A stretch of DNA of 64,000 bases from Paracoccus aeridis (GTDB lineage Bacteria > Pseudomonadota > Alphaproteobacteria > Rhodobacterales > Rhodobacteraceae). Shown here in pieces: positions 30,911 to 38,759 of the stretch. Each line of letters starts with the position of its first letter. Position 1 is the stretch's first letter. Below the pieces are notes generated by a model. It saw only the letters and a program-made list of their open reading frames with translations. It ran no database searches and was not told the origin of the DNA. A program made the translations under genes and the position numbers. The stretch covers positions 82,501 through 146,500 of the forward strand of contig NZ_SELD02000066.1 in assembly GCF_004923205.2 (NCBI RefSeq), read 5' to 3'.

Positions 30911-31052
30911 CCTCCGTTCCGCGGCGCGGCGCGCCGCAGGCGATCCCGAACCGGCTGCCGGGCCGTGGGCGGTCGAGATGAACCCCAGGGGCTTCCCCGC
31001 CTGCTGTTTCCAGCAGCAGGCCGCGCGCCCGGTCACTTGCGACGGAGAATAA
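30903..31052 (+). CDS. Possible 49-residue coupled small protein between livG and livH
   Basis: The frame starts with an ATG inside the last codons of livG (ATGACTGA) and ends at TAA four bases before the livH ATG, filling the whole gap. The product begins MTDLRSAARRAAGDPE and has a later stretch MNPRGFPACCFQQQAARPV with a vicinal Cys pair. I recognise no family. The exact fit to the gap and the overlap with livG suggest translational coupling, but a chance frame in GC-rich DNA is possible. Confidence 0.4.
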   Translation: MTDLRSAARRAAGDPEPAAGPWAVEMNPRGFPACCFQQQAARPVTCDGE

Positions 31053-31056
31053 CCGG

Positions 31057-32040
31057 ATGGAACAGCTTCTCTACGCCTCCGAGATCGTGGTGAACGGGCT
31101 GATGACCGGGGTCATGTACGCGCTCGTCGCGCTGGGCTTCGTGCTGATCTACAAGGCCTCGGGCGTCTTCAACTACGCGCAGGGGGTCATGGCGCTGTTC
31201 GCGGCCATGACGCTGGTGGGGATCCAGCAGGGGCAGGTTCCCTTCGCGCATCTCATCAACGCGCTCACGGGCACGCATGTCAGCCATTTCGGCTGGAACG
31301 TGCCCGCGGTCCTCGCCATCGCGCTGACCGCAGTGGTGATGGTGCTGCTGGCGATCGCGATCCAGAAGCTCGTGCTTCAGCACCTCGTGGGGCAAGAGCC
31401 GATCATCCTGTTCATGGCGACGATCGGCCTCGCCTACTTCCTGGAGGGGCTGGGCGACGTCATGTGGGGCGCCGACGTCAAGACGCTGGACGTCGGCCTG
31501 CCGCAGGGCATTTCCGACGCGGCCGAGGCGCTGACGGCGCGGCTGACCGGCTACGGCTTCTTCATCGACCGGCTCGACATCTGGGCCGCGGTCATCGCCA
31601 CCGCGCTGGTGGCCGCGCTGGTGGCCTTCAGCCAGTACACCAAGCAGGGGCGCGCCATGCGCGCGGTGGCCGACGACCACCAGGCGGCGCTGTCGGTCGG
31701 GATCTCGCTCAGGTTCATCTGGATCATGGTCTGGTCGATCGCGGGCTTCGTCGCCCTGGTCGCGGGGATCATGTGGGGCACCAAGTCCGGGGTGCAGTTC
31801 AGCCTGTCGCTGATCGCGCTGAAGGCGCTGCCGGTGCTGATGCTGGGCGGCTTCACCTCGATCCCCGGCGCGATCGTCGGCGGGCTCATCATCGGCGTGG
31901 GCGAGAAGCTGTTCGAATACTTCGTCGGGCCCATGATCGGCGGGGCGACGGAAACCTGGTTCGCCTACGTCCTCGCGCTCGGCTTCCTCGTCTTCCGGCC
32001 GCAGGGCCTGTTCGGCGAACGCATCATCGAGCGGGTCTGA
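31057..32040 (+). CDS. livH: HAAT-type ABC transporter permease (LivH-like)
   Basis: Inner-membrane permease of 327 residues with about eight hydrophobic segments. The N-terminus LMTGVMYALVALGFVLIYKASGVFNYAQG is the usual LivH opening; AMRAVADDHQAALSVGI is the EAA-like cytoplasmic loop that contacts the ATPase, and LGGFTSIPGAIVGGLIIGV closes the family signature. GGAG eight bases before the ATG lies in the end of the small coupled frame. It works with LivM and the two ATPases. Confidence 0.95.
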   Translation: MEQLLYASEIVVNGLMTGVMYALVALGFVLIYKASGVFNYAQGVMALFAAMTLVGIQQGQVPFAHLINALTGTHVSHFGWNVPAVLAIALTAVVMVLLAIAIQKLVLQHLVGQEPIILFMATIGLAYFLEGLGDVMWGADVKTLDVGLPQGISDAAEALTARLTGYGFFIDRLDIWAAVIATALVAALVAFSQYTKQGRAMRAVADDHQAALSVGISLRFIWIMVWSIAGFVALVAGIMWGTKSGVQFSLSLIALKALPVLMLGGFTSIPGAIVGGLIIGVGEKLFEYFVGPMIGGATETWFAYVLALGFLVFRPQGLFGERIIERV

Positions 32041-32126
32041 TGGGCTTTTCCAACACGAACACATCCTCGGGGGCCCGGGCGCAGACCGCCCCCGGCGACC
32101 CGGCCGAACGAAAGGACCGGCGATGA
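32040..32126 (+). CDS. Possible 28-residue coupled small ORF between livH and livM
   Basis: Starts at ATG sharing one base with the livH stop (TGATG) and ends in TGA overlapping the livM start (ATGA), so it spans the 82-bp gap exactly. The product is hydrophilic (MGFSNTNTSSGARAQ...ERKDRR). No family; it may only serve as a translational coupler or be accidental. Confidence 0.25.
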   Translation: MGFSNTNTSSGARAQTAPGDPAERKDRR

Positions 32127-33199
32127 TCTATCGCGAGGCAGGCGACTTCAAGACCACCTACCAGGCCGACAGCCAGACCTTTCCGCTGCGGCTGGACCGG
32201 CTGGGCTACTACGCGCTGCTCGCGGTGGCGTTCCTCGTGATCCCGTTCGTCGTTTCCGACTACTGGGCGACGTCGGTGCTGGTGCCCTTCCTGATCTACG
32301 CGATCGCGGCGCTGGGGCTGAACATCCTCGTGGGCTACGGCGGGCAGGTGTCGCTGGGCACGGGCGGGTTCATGGCGGTCGGCGCCTATGCCACCTACAA
32401 GCTGACGACGGCCTTCCCGGACGTGTCGATCCTGGTCCACGTCATCGTCTCGGGCCTGATCACGGCGCTGGTGGGGATGCTGTTCGGGCTGCCGAGCCTC
32501 CGGATCAAGGGCTTCTACCTCGCCGTCGCCACGCTGGCCGCGCAGTTCTTCCTGATCTGGCTCTTCAACAAGGTGCCGTGGTTCTACAACTACTCGGCGT
32601 CGGGCCAGATCACGATGCCCGAACGCACGGTGCTGGGCCAGATCGTCACCGGCCCGGCGACGCCCGCCTGGGTCAAGTACATCGTCTGCCTGACCTTCGC
32701 GGTGTCGCTGGCGTGGCTTGCCCGCAACCTCACCCGCGGCACCGTCGGCCGCAAGTGGATGGCGATCCGCGACATGGACATCGCGGCCGAGATCATCGGG
32801 GTGAACCCGCTGCAGGCCAAGATCAGCGCCTTCGCGGTCAGCTCGTTCTTCGTCGGCATCGCCGGATCGCTGTTCTTCGCCGTCTACCTGGGCGCGGCAG
32901 AGGTCGGGGAAAGCTTCGGGATCAACAAGTCGTTCCTGGTGCTGTTCATGGTCATCATCGGCGGGCTGGGGTCGATCTTCGGCAGCTTCGCGGGCGCCGC
33001 GTTCCTGGTGCTGCTGCCGGTGTTTCTCAAGAACGTGCTGGTCGGCGGTTTCGGCTGGCCCACCGACCTCGCCGCCCACATCGAGCTGATGATCGTGGGC
33101 GCGCTGATCGTCTTCTTCCTGATCGTCGAGCCGCACGGGCTTGCCCAGCTGTGGCGCCTGACCAAGGAAAAGCTGCGGCTGTGGCCGTTCCCGCACTGA
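32123..33199 (+). CDS. livM: HAAT-type ABC transporter permease (LivM-like)
   Basis: Second permease subunit, 358 residues, with about ten membrane segments. ALGLNILVGYGGQVSLGTGGFMAVGAY is the LivM signature and GRKWMAIRDMDIAAEIIGVNPLQAKISAFAVSSFF the cytoplasmic coupling loop. A 30-residue hydrophilic N-terminus (MIYREAGDFKTTYQ...) precedes the first helix. AAAGGA is about seven bases upstream of the ATG. It lies between livH and the binding-protein gene in the same operon. Confidence 0.95.
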   Translation: MIYREAGDFKTTYQADSQTFPLRLDRLGYYALLAVAFLVIPFVVSDYWATSVLVPFLIYAIAALGLNILVGYGGQVSLGTGGFMAVGAYATYKLTTAFPDVSILVHVIVSGLITALVGMLFGLPSLRIKGFYLAVATLAAQFFLIWLFNKVPWFYNYSASGQITMPERTVLGQIVTGPATPAWVKYIVCLTFAVSLAWLARNLTRGTVGRKWMAIRDMDIAAEIIGVNPLQAKISAFAVSSFFVGIAGSLFFAVYLGAAEVGESFGINKSFLVLFMVIIGGLGSIFGSFAGAAFLVLLPVFLKNVLVGGFGWPTDLAAHIELMIVGALIVFFLIVEPHGLAQLWRLTKEKLRLWPFPH

Positions 33200-33260
33200 A
33201 TCTCAACCAACGAGACCGGGGTCCGCCCGGCGCGACAAATCACCCTCTGGGAGGAAACTG

Positions 33261-34544
33261 ATGACACTTCGCTTTGCTTCGCTGGTCGCCGCCGCGGTCA
33301 TGGCCGCCGCCCCGGCGATGGCCGATCTGGTCGTGCCGAACTACAGCTACCGGACCGGTCCCTATGCGGCCAACGGGACGCAATATGCCGACGGGTTCAA
33401 CGACTACTTCACCCTGCTGAACGAACGGGACGGCGGAATCGGCGGGCAGAAGGTGCTGACGCCGGAATGCGAGACCGCCTACAACACCGAAAAGGGCGTC
33501 GAGTGCTATGAATCGCTGAAAGGCCAGAACCAGCTGGTCGTGGCGCCCCTGTCCACCGGCATCACCTACCAGCTGATCCCCAAGGTCTCGGCCGACAAGG
33601 TGACGCTGTACACGCCCGGCCTCGGCCGCACCTCGTCCAAGAACGGGGCCGCGTTCGAATGGGTGTTCAACGCGCCCGCCAACTACTGGGACGGCGCCTC
33701 GGTCGCGATCAAGTACCTGCTGGACCAGAACGGCGGCAGCCTCGAGGGCAAGAAGATCGCGCTGGTCTATCACAACTCGGCCTACGGCAAGGAGCCGATC
33801 CGCACCCTGCAGGAACTGTCCAAGAAGCACGGCTTCACCCTGACCGAACTGCCAGTGGACGCGCCCGGCCAGGAACAGAAGTCGCAGTGGCTGCAGATCC
33901 GCCGCGACAAGCCGGACTATGTCCTGATGTGGGGCTGGGGCGTGATGAACGCCGCCGCCATCCAGGAAGCCGCGAACATCCGGTTCCCGATGGAGAACTT
34001 CATCGGCATCTGGTGGTCGGGCGGCGAGGTTGACGTGGAGCCCGCGGGCGCGGGCGCGAACGGCTACAAGTCGCTGACCTTCAACGGCGTCGGCATGGAC
34101 TATCCGGTCTATGACGACCTGAAGAAGCACGTCATCGACACCGGCAAGGCGTCGCAGGACGGGCAGTATGTCGGCTCGGCCGTGTATTCGCGCGGGCTTT
34201 ACGCCGCCGTCGTCATCGCCGAGGCGATCCGCAAGGCGCAGGAACTGGCCGGCACCCCCGAGGTCAACGCCGAACAGGTCCGCGCCGGGTTCGAGGCGCT
34301 GGACATCACCGAGGCCCGGATGGCCGAGCTGGGCCTGCCGGACTTCGGCCAGCCGATCAAGCTGAGCTGCGCGAACCACGGCGGCGACGGTCATGCCCGC
34401 ATCCAGCAGTGGGATGCGACCGCCAAGAAGTGGACGCTGATCTCGGACTGGATCGCGCCCGACGCCGAGGTGCTGGACCCGCTGATCGCCGAGGACAGCG
34501 AGGCTTACGTCAAGGAAGCGGGCATCACGCCGCGCTGCAACTGA
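33261..34544 (+). CDS. Periplasmic substrate-binding protein of the HAAT-type ABC transporter (LivK-like)
   Basis: A 427-residue exported receptor of the Peripla_BP_6 type. The signal peptide MTLRFASLVAAAVMAAAPAMA is followed by LVVPNYSYRTGPYAANG. The mature lobes contain FNDYFTLLNERDGGIGGQKV and GKKIALVYHNSAYGKEPIRTLQELSKKHGF. Its subgroup (YRTGPYA...ADGFNDYF) is one often found beside AMP-dependent ligases rather than with true leucine receptors, so an organic or aromatic acid ligand is plausible but not shown. GGAGG precedes the ATG. Confidence 0.93.
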   Translation: MTLRFASLVAAAVMAAAPAMADLVVPNYSYRTGPYAANGTQYADGFNDYFTLLNERDGGIGGQKVLTPECETAYNTEKGVECYESLKGQNQLVVAPLSTGITYQLIPKVSADKVTLYTPGLGRTSSKNGAAFEWVFNAPANYWDGASVAIKYLLDQNGGSLEGKKIALVYHNSAYGKEPIRTLQELSKKHGFTLTELPVDAPGQEQKSQWLQIRRDKPDYVLMWGWGVMNAAAIQEAANIRFPMENFIGIWWSGGEVDVEPAGAGANGYKSLTFNGVGMDYPVYDDLKKHVIDTGKASQDGQYVGSAVYSRGLYAAVVIAEAIRKAQELAGTPEVNAEQVRAGFEALDITEARMAELGLPDFGQPIKLSCANHGGDGHARIQQWDATAKKWTLISDWIAPDAEVLDPLIAEDSEAYVKEAGITPRCN

Positions 34545-34599
34545 CCCGACCCCGCCCCGGCGGTTTCGCCGCCGGGGCACCCCCTGACAGGAGACTCCG

Positions 34600-35445
34600 A
34601 TGCTGGACGCAGCCCCCGCACCATCGACGACGACCCGGACCGGCGAGACGCTGCTCGAGGTCAACAACATCGAGGTCATCTACAACCACGTCATCTTGGT
34701 GCTGAAGGGCGTGAGCCTGTCGGTTCCCAAGGGCGGCATCACCGCGCTTCTGGGCGGCAACGGGGCGGGCAAGACGACCACGCTCAAGGCGATCTCGAAC
34801 CTTCTCGCGTCGGAACGGGGCGAGGTGACGAAGGGCGCAATCACCTATCGCGGCCAGAACATCACCACGCTGAACCCGTCCGAGCTGGTCAAGCGCGGCG
34901 TCATCCAGGTGATGGAGGGTCGCCACTGCTTCGAGCACCTGACCGTCGAGGAGAACCTGCTGACCGGCGCCTATACCCGCCGCGACGGCGCGGCCGCGAT
35001 CAGGCGCGACCTCGAGATGGTCTACACCTATTTCCCGCGCCTCAAGGAACGCCGGAAAAGCCAGTCCGGCTACACGTCTGGCGGCGAACAGCAGATGACG
35101 GCGATGGGCCGCGCGCTGATGAGCCGGCCGGAAACGATCCTGCTGGACGAGCCGTCGATGGGCCTGGCCCCGCAGTTGGTCGAGCAGATCTTCCAGATCG
35201 TGAAGGCCGTGAACGAAGGCGAGGGCGTGACCTTCCTGCTGGCCGAACAGAACACCAACGTGGCGCTGCGCTACGCGCATTACGGCTACATCCTGGAAAA
35301 CGGGCGCGTGGTGATGGACGGCGAGGCGGCCGCCCTGCGCGAGAACCCCGACGTGAAGGAATTCTACCTCGGCATGTCGGAAGAAGGCCGCAAGTCGTTC
35401 CGCGACGTGCGCAGCTACCGCCGCCGCAAGCGGTGGCTGGCGTGA
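34600..35445 (+). CDS. livF: HAAT-type ABC transporter ATP-binding protein (LivF-like)
   Basis: Second ATPase, 281 residues. Walker A GGNGAGKTTTLK (about 51-62), GRHCFEHLTVEENLLTGAY, a signature region with SGGEQQMTAMGRALM, Walker B ILLDEPSMGLAPQ and the switch His replaced in the usual LivF way (LLAEQNTNVALRYAHYGYILENGRV). An extra basic tail (DVRSYRRRKRWLA) follows the ATPase fold. AGGAG precedes the ATG. It lies 55 bases after the binding protein. Confidence 0.95.
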   Translation: MLDAAPAPSTTTRTGETLLEVNNIEVIYNHVILVLKGVSLSVPKGGITALLGGNGAGKTTTLKAISNLLASERGEVTKGAITYRGQNITTLNPSELVKRGVIQVMEGRHCFEHLTVEENLLTGAYTRRDGAAAIRRDLEMVYTYFPRLKERRKSQSGYTSGGEQQMTAMGRALMSRPETILLDEPSMGLAPQLVEQIFQIVKAVNEGEGVTFLLAEQNTNVALRYAHYGYILENGRVVMDGEAAALRENPDVKEFYLGMSEEGRKSFRDVRSYRRRKRWLA

Positions 35446-35497
35446 CGGTGGCCGGATCAACGGCCCGGATGACGGCCGCCAGACGAAGGATCGGGGC

Positions 35498-36715
35498 ATG
35501 ACCCATTACGACGACCTCGAAACCCGCAGCGCCGACGAACGCGCGGCCGACCTGCCCGCGATGCTGGGCCGCGCGATCGCGAACGCCAAGCTCACCCCCG
35601 GCTTCGCCCGCGCGCTCCGCGAGGTGGAGCCGCAGGACGTGGCGACCTTCGCCGACCTGGCCCGCCTGCCGGTCCTGCGGAAGTCCGAGCTGTCCGAGGC
35701 GCAGGGCAAGCGGCGGCCGTTCGGCGGCTACACCACGCGCCGCCCGACCGAGTTCGACCACATCTTCCAGTCCCCCGGGCCGATTTATGAACCCGGCCGG
35801 GTGGACGGCGACTGGTGGCGGCTGGGCCGGTTCCTGCACGCCGCGGGCGTGGGGCACGGCGACATCGTCCAGAACTGCTTCGGCTATCACCTGACCCCGG
35901 CCGGGATGATGTTCGAAAGCGCGGCGCGCGCCGTCGGCGCGGCGGTCCTGCCGGCGGGCACCGGGCAGACCGAACTGCAGGTCCGCGCCGCGGCCGACAT
36001 CGGCACCACCGCCTATGCGGGCACGCCCGACTACCTCAAGATCATCCTCGACAAGGCCGACGAGATGGGGGTCGAACTGGGGTTCACCCGCGCCGTCGTG
36101 GGCGGGGGCGCCCTGTTCCCGTCGCTGCGCCAGCTTTACGCCGACCGCGGCATCGCGACGCTGCAATGCTACGCCACCGCCGACCTCGGCAACATCGCCT
36201 ACGAATCAGAGGCGATGGACGGGATGATCGTGGACGAGGGCGTGATCGTCGAGATCGTCCGCCCCGGCACCGGCGACCCGGTCCCGGAAGGCGAGGTCGG
36301 TGAAGTCCTCGTGACCACGCTGAACCCCGACTACCCGCTGATCCGCTTCGCCACCGGCGACCTGTCGGCAGTGCTGCCGGGCACCAGCCCTTGCGGGCGC
36401 ACCAACACCCGGATCAAGGGCTGGATGGGACGGGCCGACCAGACTGCCAAGATCAAGGGCATGTTCGTGCGGCCCGAACAGGTGGCGGCGCTGGTATCTC
36501 GGCTCCCGGACGTCGCACGGGCGCGTGTGATCGCGGACCGCTCGGGTGAAATGGACGTGATGACGGTGCAATTGGAAACCACCAACGCCGACGCTGCATT
36601 ATACGAAAATACGGTGCTAGAAGCACTTAAGCTCAAGGGTCGGGTCGAAATCGTGGCGCCCGGTTCCTTGCCCAACGACGGCAAGGTGATCGAGGATCGA
36701 CGCAGCTACGGGTAG
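35498..36715 (+). CDS. Phenylacetate-CoA ligase-like AMP-dependent synthetase
   Basis: A 405-residue PaaK-family ligase. It lacks the classic long P-loop but has FQSPGPIYEPGR, GTTAYAGTPDYLKIILDKADE, a Tyr-Ala-Thr-Ala A5-like motif (QCYATADLGNIAYE), LIRFATGDLSAV and RTNTRIKGWMGRADQTAKIKGMFVRPEQV. These stretches are characteristic of PaaK/benzoate-type enzymes that activate aromatic acids. It is the last gene of the transporter operon. The last ~130 bases are AT-richer than the rest and include the rare codons TTA and CTA near 36600, unlike its neighbours. Confidence 0.9.
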   Translation: MTHYDDLETRSADERAADLPAMLGRAIANAKLTPGFARALREVEPQDVATFADLARLPVLRKSELSEAQGKRRPFGGYTTRRPTEFDHIFQSPGPIYEPGRVDGDWWRLGRFLHAAGVGHGDIVQNCFGYHLTPAGMMFESAARAVGAAVLPAGTGQTELQVRAAADIGTTAYAGTPDYLKIILDKADEMGVELGFTRAVVGGGALFPSLRQLYADRGIATLQCYATADLGNIAYESEAMDGMIVDEGVIVEIVRPGTGDPVPEGEVGEVLVTTLNPDYPLIRFATGDLSAVLPGTSPCGRTNTRIKGWMGRADQTAKIKGMFVRPEQVAALVSRLPDVARARVIADRSGEMDVMTVQLETTNADAALYENTVLEALKLKGRVEIVAPGSLPNDGKVIEDRRSYG

Positions 36716-36745
36716 GTCCGGCCTCTCATCAGATGAGGTTTCCGC

Positions 36746-38185
36746 ATGGTCGGACTGAAACTCGGCATTTCCGCGGCACTGGCGTCGGCGGTCCTTCTCT
36801 CCTCTCCCGCAGCGCAGGCCCAGAACCTGGAGGACATCCTCGGCACGGTCGTCCAGGGCCTGACGGCGCAGCAGGCGGCCGAACAGGAACGCGCGCTCTG
36901 GGACGCGGCGCAGCGGCGCAACACGGTCACGGCCTACCGGTCCTACCTCGACGACTACCCGAACGGGCGCTACGCGGCGACGGCCCGGGAACGGATCGCC
37001 TCGGCGACCGGCCAGCCCGTCGAGCGCCGGGACGAGCCCACCACCGGCCGCACCGGCCCGTCCGAAGCCGAACGGCTGGAAGCGAGCCTGCGCCTGTCCT
37101 CGACCGAGCGCCGGCAGATCCAGCGCGACCTGAACACGCTCGGCTACAACACCAACGGCACCGACGGCACGTTCGGGCGGGGCACCCGCGCGGCCATCAC
37201 CGCGTGGCAGCGGGCCAACAAGCTGCAGCCCACGACCTACCTGAACGCCGACCAGGTCAATCTCCTGCGCCGGCAGGCGAACGATGCCGGCACGTCCGGC
37301 GGCGGCGGCACCACCACGGACCGCGCCAGCAGTTCGTCGAGCAGCGAACTGGCGCTGAACCTGTCGCGCAACGACCGGGTGAAGATCCAGCAGCAGCTGA
37401 CCAATCTCGGCTACGACACCAATGGCGCCGACGGGCTGTTCGGATCGGGCACCCGCCGCGCGATCGGCAACTGGCAGCAGGCCAACCGGTTCACCCGCTC
37501 GGGCTACCTGAACGCGGCCCAGCTTGCCACGCTGCGCGAACAGGCCGGCACCCGCACCGCCCCCCGCCCCGGCAACGACGAGGTCGAGGAGCAGCTGCTG
37601 TCGCTCAACCGCAGCGAACGGATCGAGGTGCAGCGCGCGCTGACCCGGCTGGGCTACAGCACCAACGGGACCGACGGCGTGTTCGGATCGGGCACGCGCA
37701 ACGCGCTTGGCCGCTGGCAGGGTGCGAACGGCTGGCCCGCGACCGGCTTCCTCAACGGCGACCAGTACCGCACGCTGCGCAACCAGGGGAACCGGGTCAC
37801 CGACACCGGGTCGGGGACCGGCTCGTCGACCAGCCGCTCGGACGAGGCGGCCTGGCAGCGCGCGACCTCGGCCAAGACGCTGGCGGGCTACCAGGCCTAT
37901 CTCGACGCCTATCCGAACGGCGCCCACGCGGACGAGGCCGACCGGATCATCGCCCGCACGCTGGACCAGTACGCCGACGCGGAATCCGAGCTTCTGCCTG
38001 AACCGACCGTCCGCCGCCTGGTCGAGAACCGGCTGAAGGAGCTGGGCTACAATACCGGCACCGTGGACGGGAACTTCACGTCCTCGACCCGGAACGCCTT
38101 GCGCGAATACCAGCGCCGCAACAACCTGACGGTCACGGGTTACGCGACGCAGCAGACGCTGCTGAAGATGCTGGGCACCCTGTAG
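36746..38185 (+). CDS. Exported peptidoglycan-binding repeat protein
   Basis: A 479-residue secreted protein with signal peptide (ISAALASAVLLSSPAAQAQ). Four PG_binding_1-type modules can be read: about 115-175 (IQRDLNTLGYNTNGTDGTFG), 210-265 (IQQQLTNLGYDTNGADGLFG), 290-345 (VQRALTRLGYSTNGTDGVFG) and 425-475 (VENRLKELGYNTGTVDGNFT). Two short motifs of the YLxxYPNG type (YRSYLDDYPNGRYAATA, about 68-84; YQAYLDAYPNGAHADEA, about 378-394) flank them. No catalytic domain, so a cell-wall adaptor is likely. GAGG precedes the ATG, and a TTCG-capped hairpin follows the stop. Thr/Ser-rich linkers join the modules. Confidence 0.88.
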   Translation: MVGLKLGISAALASAVLLSSPAAQAQNLEDILGTVVQGLTAQQAAEQERALWDAAQRRNTVTAYRSYLDDYPNGRYAATARERIASATGQPVERRDEPTTGRTGPSEAERLEASLRLSSTERRQIQRDLNTLGYNTNGTDGTFGRGTRAAITAWQRANKLQPTTYLNADQVNLLRRQANDAGTSGGGGTTTDRASSSSSSELALNLSRNDRVKIQQQLTNLGYDTNGADGLFGSGTRRAIGNWQQANRFTRSGYLNAAQLATLREQAGTRTAPRPGNDEVEEQLLSLNRSERIEVQRALTRLGYSTNGTDGVFGSGTRNALGRWQGANGWPATGFLNGDQYRTLRNQGNRVTDTGSGTGSSTSRSDEAAWQRATSAKTLAGYQAYLDAYPNGAHADEADRIIARTLDQYADAESELLPEPTVRRLVENRLKELGYNTGTVDGNFTSSTRNALREYQRRNNLTVTGYATQQTLLKMLGTL

Positions 38186-38194
38186 GCACGAACG

Positions 38195-38216
38195 GCGCCC
38201 GCCCTTCGGGGCGGGC
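38195..38216 (+). terminator. Hairpin after the peptidoglycan-binding protein gene
   Basis: Nine-bp perfect GC stem (38195-38203 with 38208-38216) closed by a TTCG tetraloop; no T-run follows. Confidence 0.6.
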
Positions 38217-38270
38217 GATCGGCCTGCAGGATCGGCCCGCAGGACCGCACGACAGGACCGGACAACGGAA

Positions 38271-38298
38271 AAGGCCCGTGGCAATCGCCACGGGCCTT
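38271..38298. terminator. rpmJ terminator
   Basis: Perfect 12-bp stem (38271-38282 with 38287-38298) with a four-base loop and a TTTTCC tail when read on the minus strand. Confidence 0.85.
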
Positions 38299-38333
38299 GC
38301 GTTCATCATGACCCCGCGCGGGGACCGGGACGA

Positions 38334-38459
38334 TCAGCCCTGGCGGGCCTTGAACCGGCGCTGGGTCTTGTTGATCACGTAGACGCGGCCCTTGCGGCGC
38401 ACGATCTGGCAGTCGCGGTGACGCTCTTTCAGCGAACGCAGCGAGTTGCGAACCTTCAT
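38334..38459 (-). CDS. rpmJ: 50S ribosomal protein L36
   Basis: A 41-residue ribosomal protein ([20 protein letters not shown], ending RRFKARQG) of the longer, C-minus form of L36: only one Cys is left and the Zn-binding Cys3-His set is absent. Two AGG/GAG elements (GAGGAGAGAG) lie just upstream of the ATG. It is monocistronic, with its own terminator, and is followed upstream by a tRNA gene on the same strand. Confidence 0.97.
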   Translation of the reverse strand: MKVRNSLRSLKERHRDCQIVRRKGRVYVINKTQRRFKARQG

Positions 38460-38542
38460 CGGTCTCTCTCCTCTTCGCGGCGCTCGCGAGTGCGCCTTGA
38501 AACATTAATGCCCCCGGTGACGTGCCGGGGGCGGCGAAACAG

Positions 38543-38617
38543 TGGTGGGCGGTACTGGGATCGAACCAGTGGCCACTACGATGTCAACGTAGTGCTCTAC
38601 CGCTGAGCTAACCGCCC
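38543..38617 (-). tRNA. tRNA-Val (anticodon GAC)
   Basis: A 75-base cloverleaf with encoded CCA. Acceptor GGGCGGT pairs with ACCGCCC; the D-arm is GCTCAGCGGTAGAGC; the anticodon stem CTACG/CGTAG encloses TTGACAT with anticodon GAC. The T-arm is CTGG-TTCGATC-CCAG. The sequence between the tRNA and rpmJ is about 80 bases. Confidence 0.97.
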
Positions 38618-38666
38618 GTGCCATGTGATTCCGGGACCTGCGCCCCCGAACCTTCTGGTCCGCGTG

Positions 38667-38695
38667 TCTATATCGGCGCTTCCCGCCCCTTGCAA
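38667..38695 (-). promoter_or_regulatory. Probable sigma-70 promoter of tRNA-Val
   Basis: On the minus strand TTGCAA (38695-38690), a 17-base spacer and TATAGA (38672-38667), about 50 bases upstream of the mature tRNA 5' end. Spacing is ideal and both hexamers are near consensus. Confidence 0.55.
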
Positions 38696-38759
38696 GTGGC
38701 CTTTGCGATCCGTTCGACTTGCCTGTAACTGTTGCGGGCGAGCGACGGAACGGCCTTTC

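Noticed and set aside
23467..36715. Genomic island or horizontally acquired catabolic cluster
   Set aside because: Base composition and codon use match the rest of the window apart from about 80 bases at 36585-36660; no integrase, tRNA junction or flanking direct repeats were seen.
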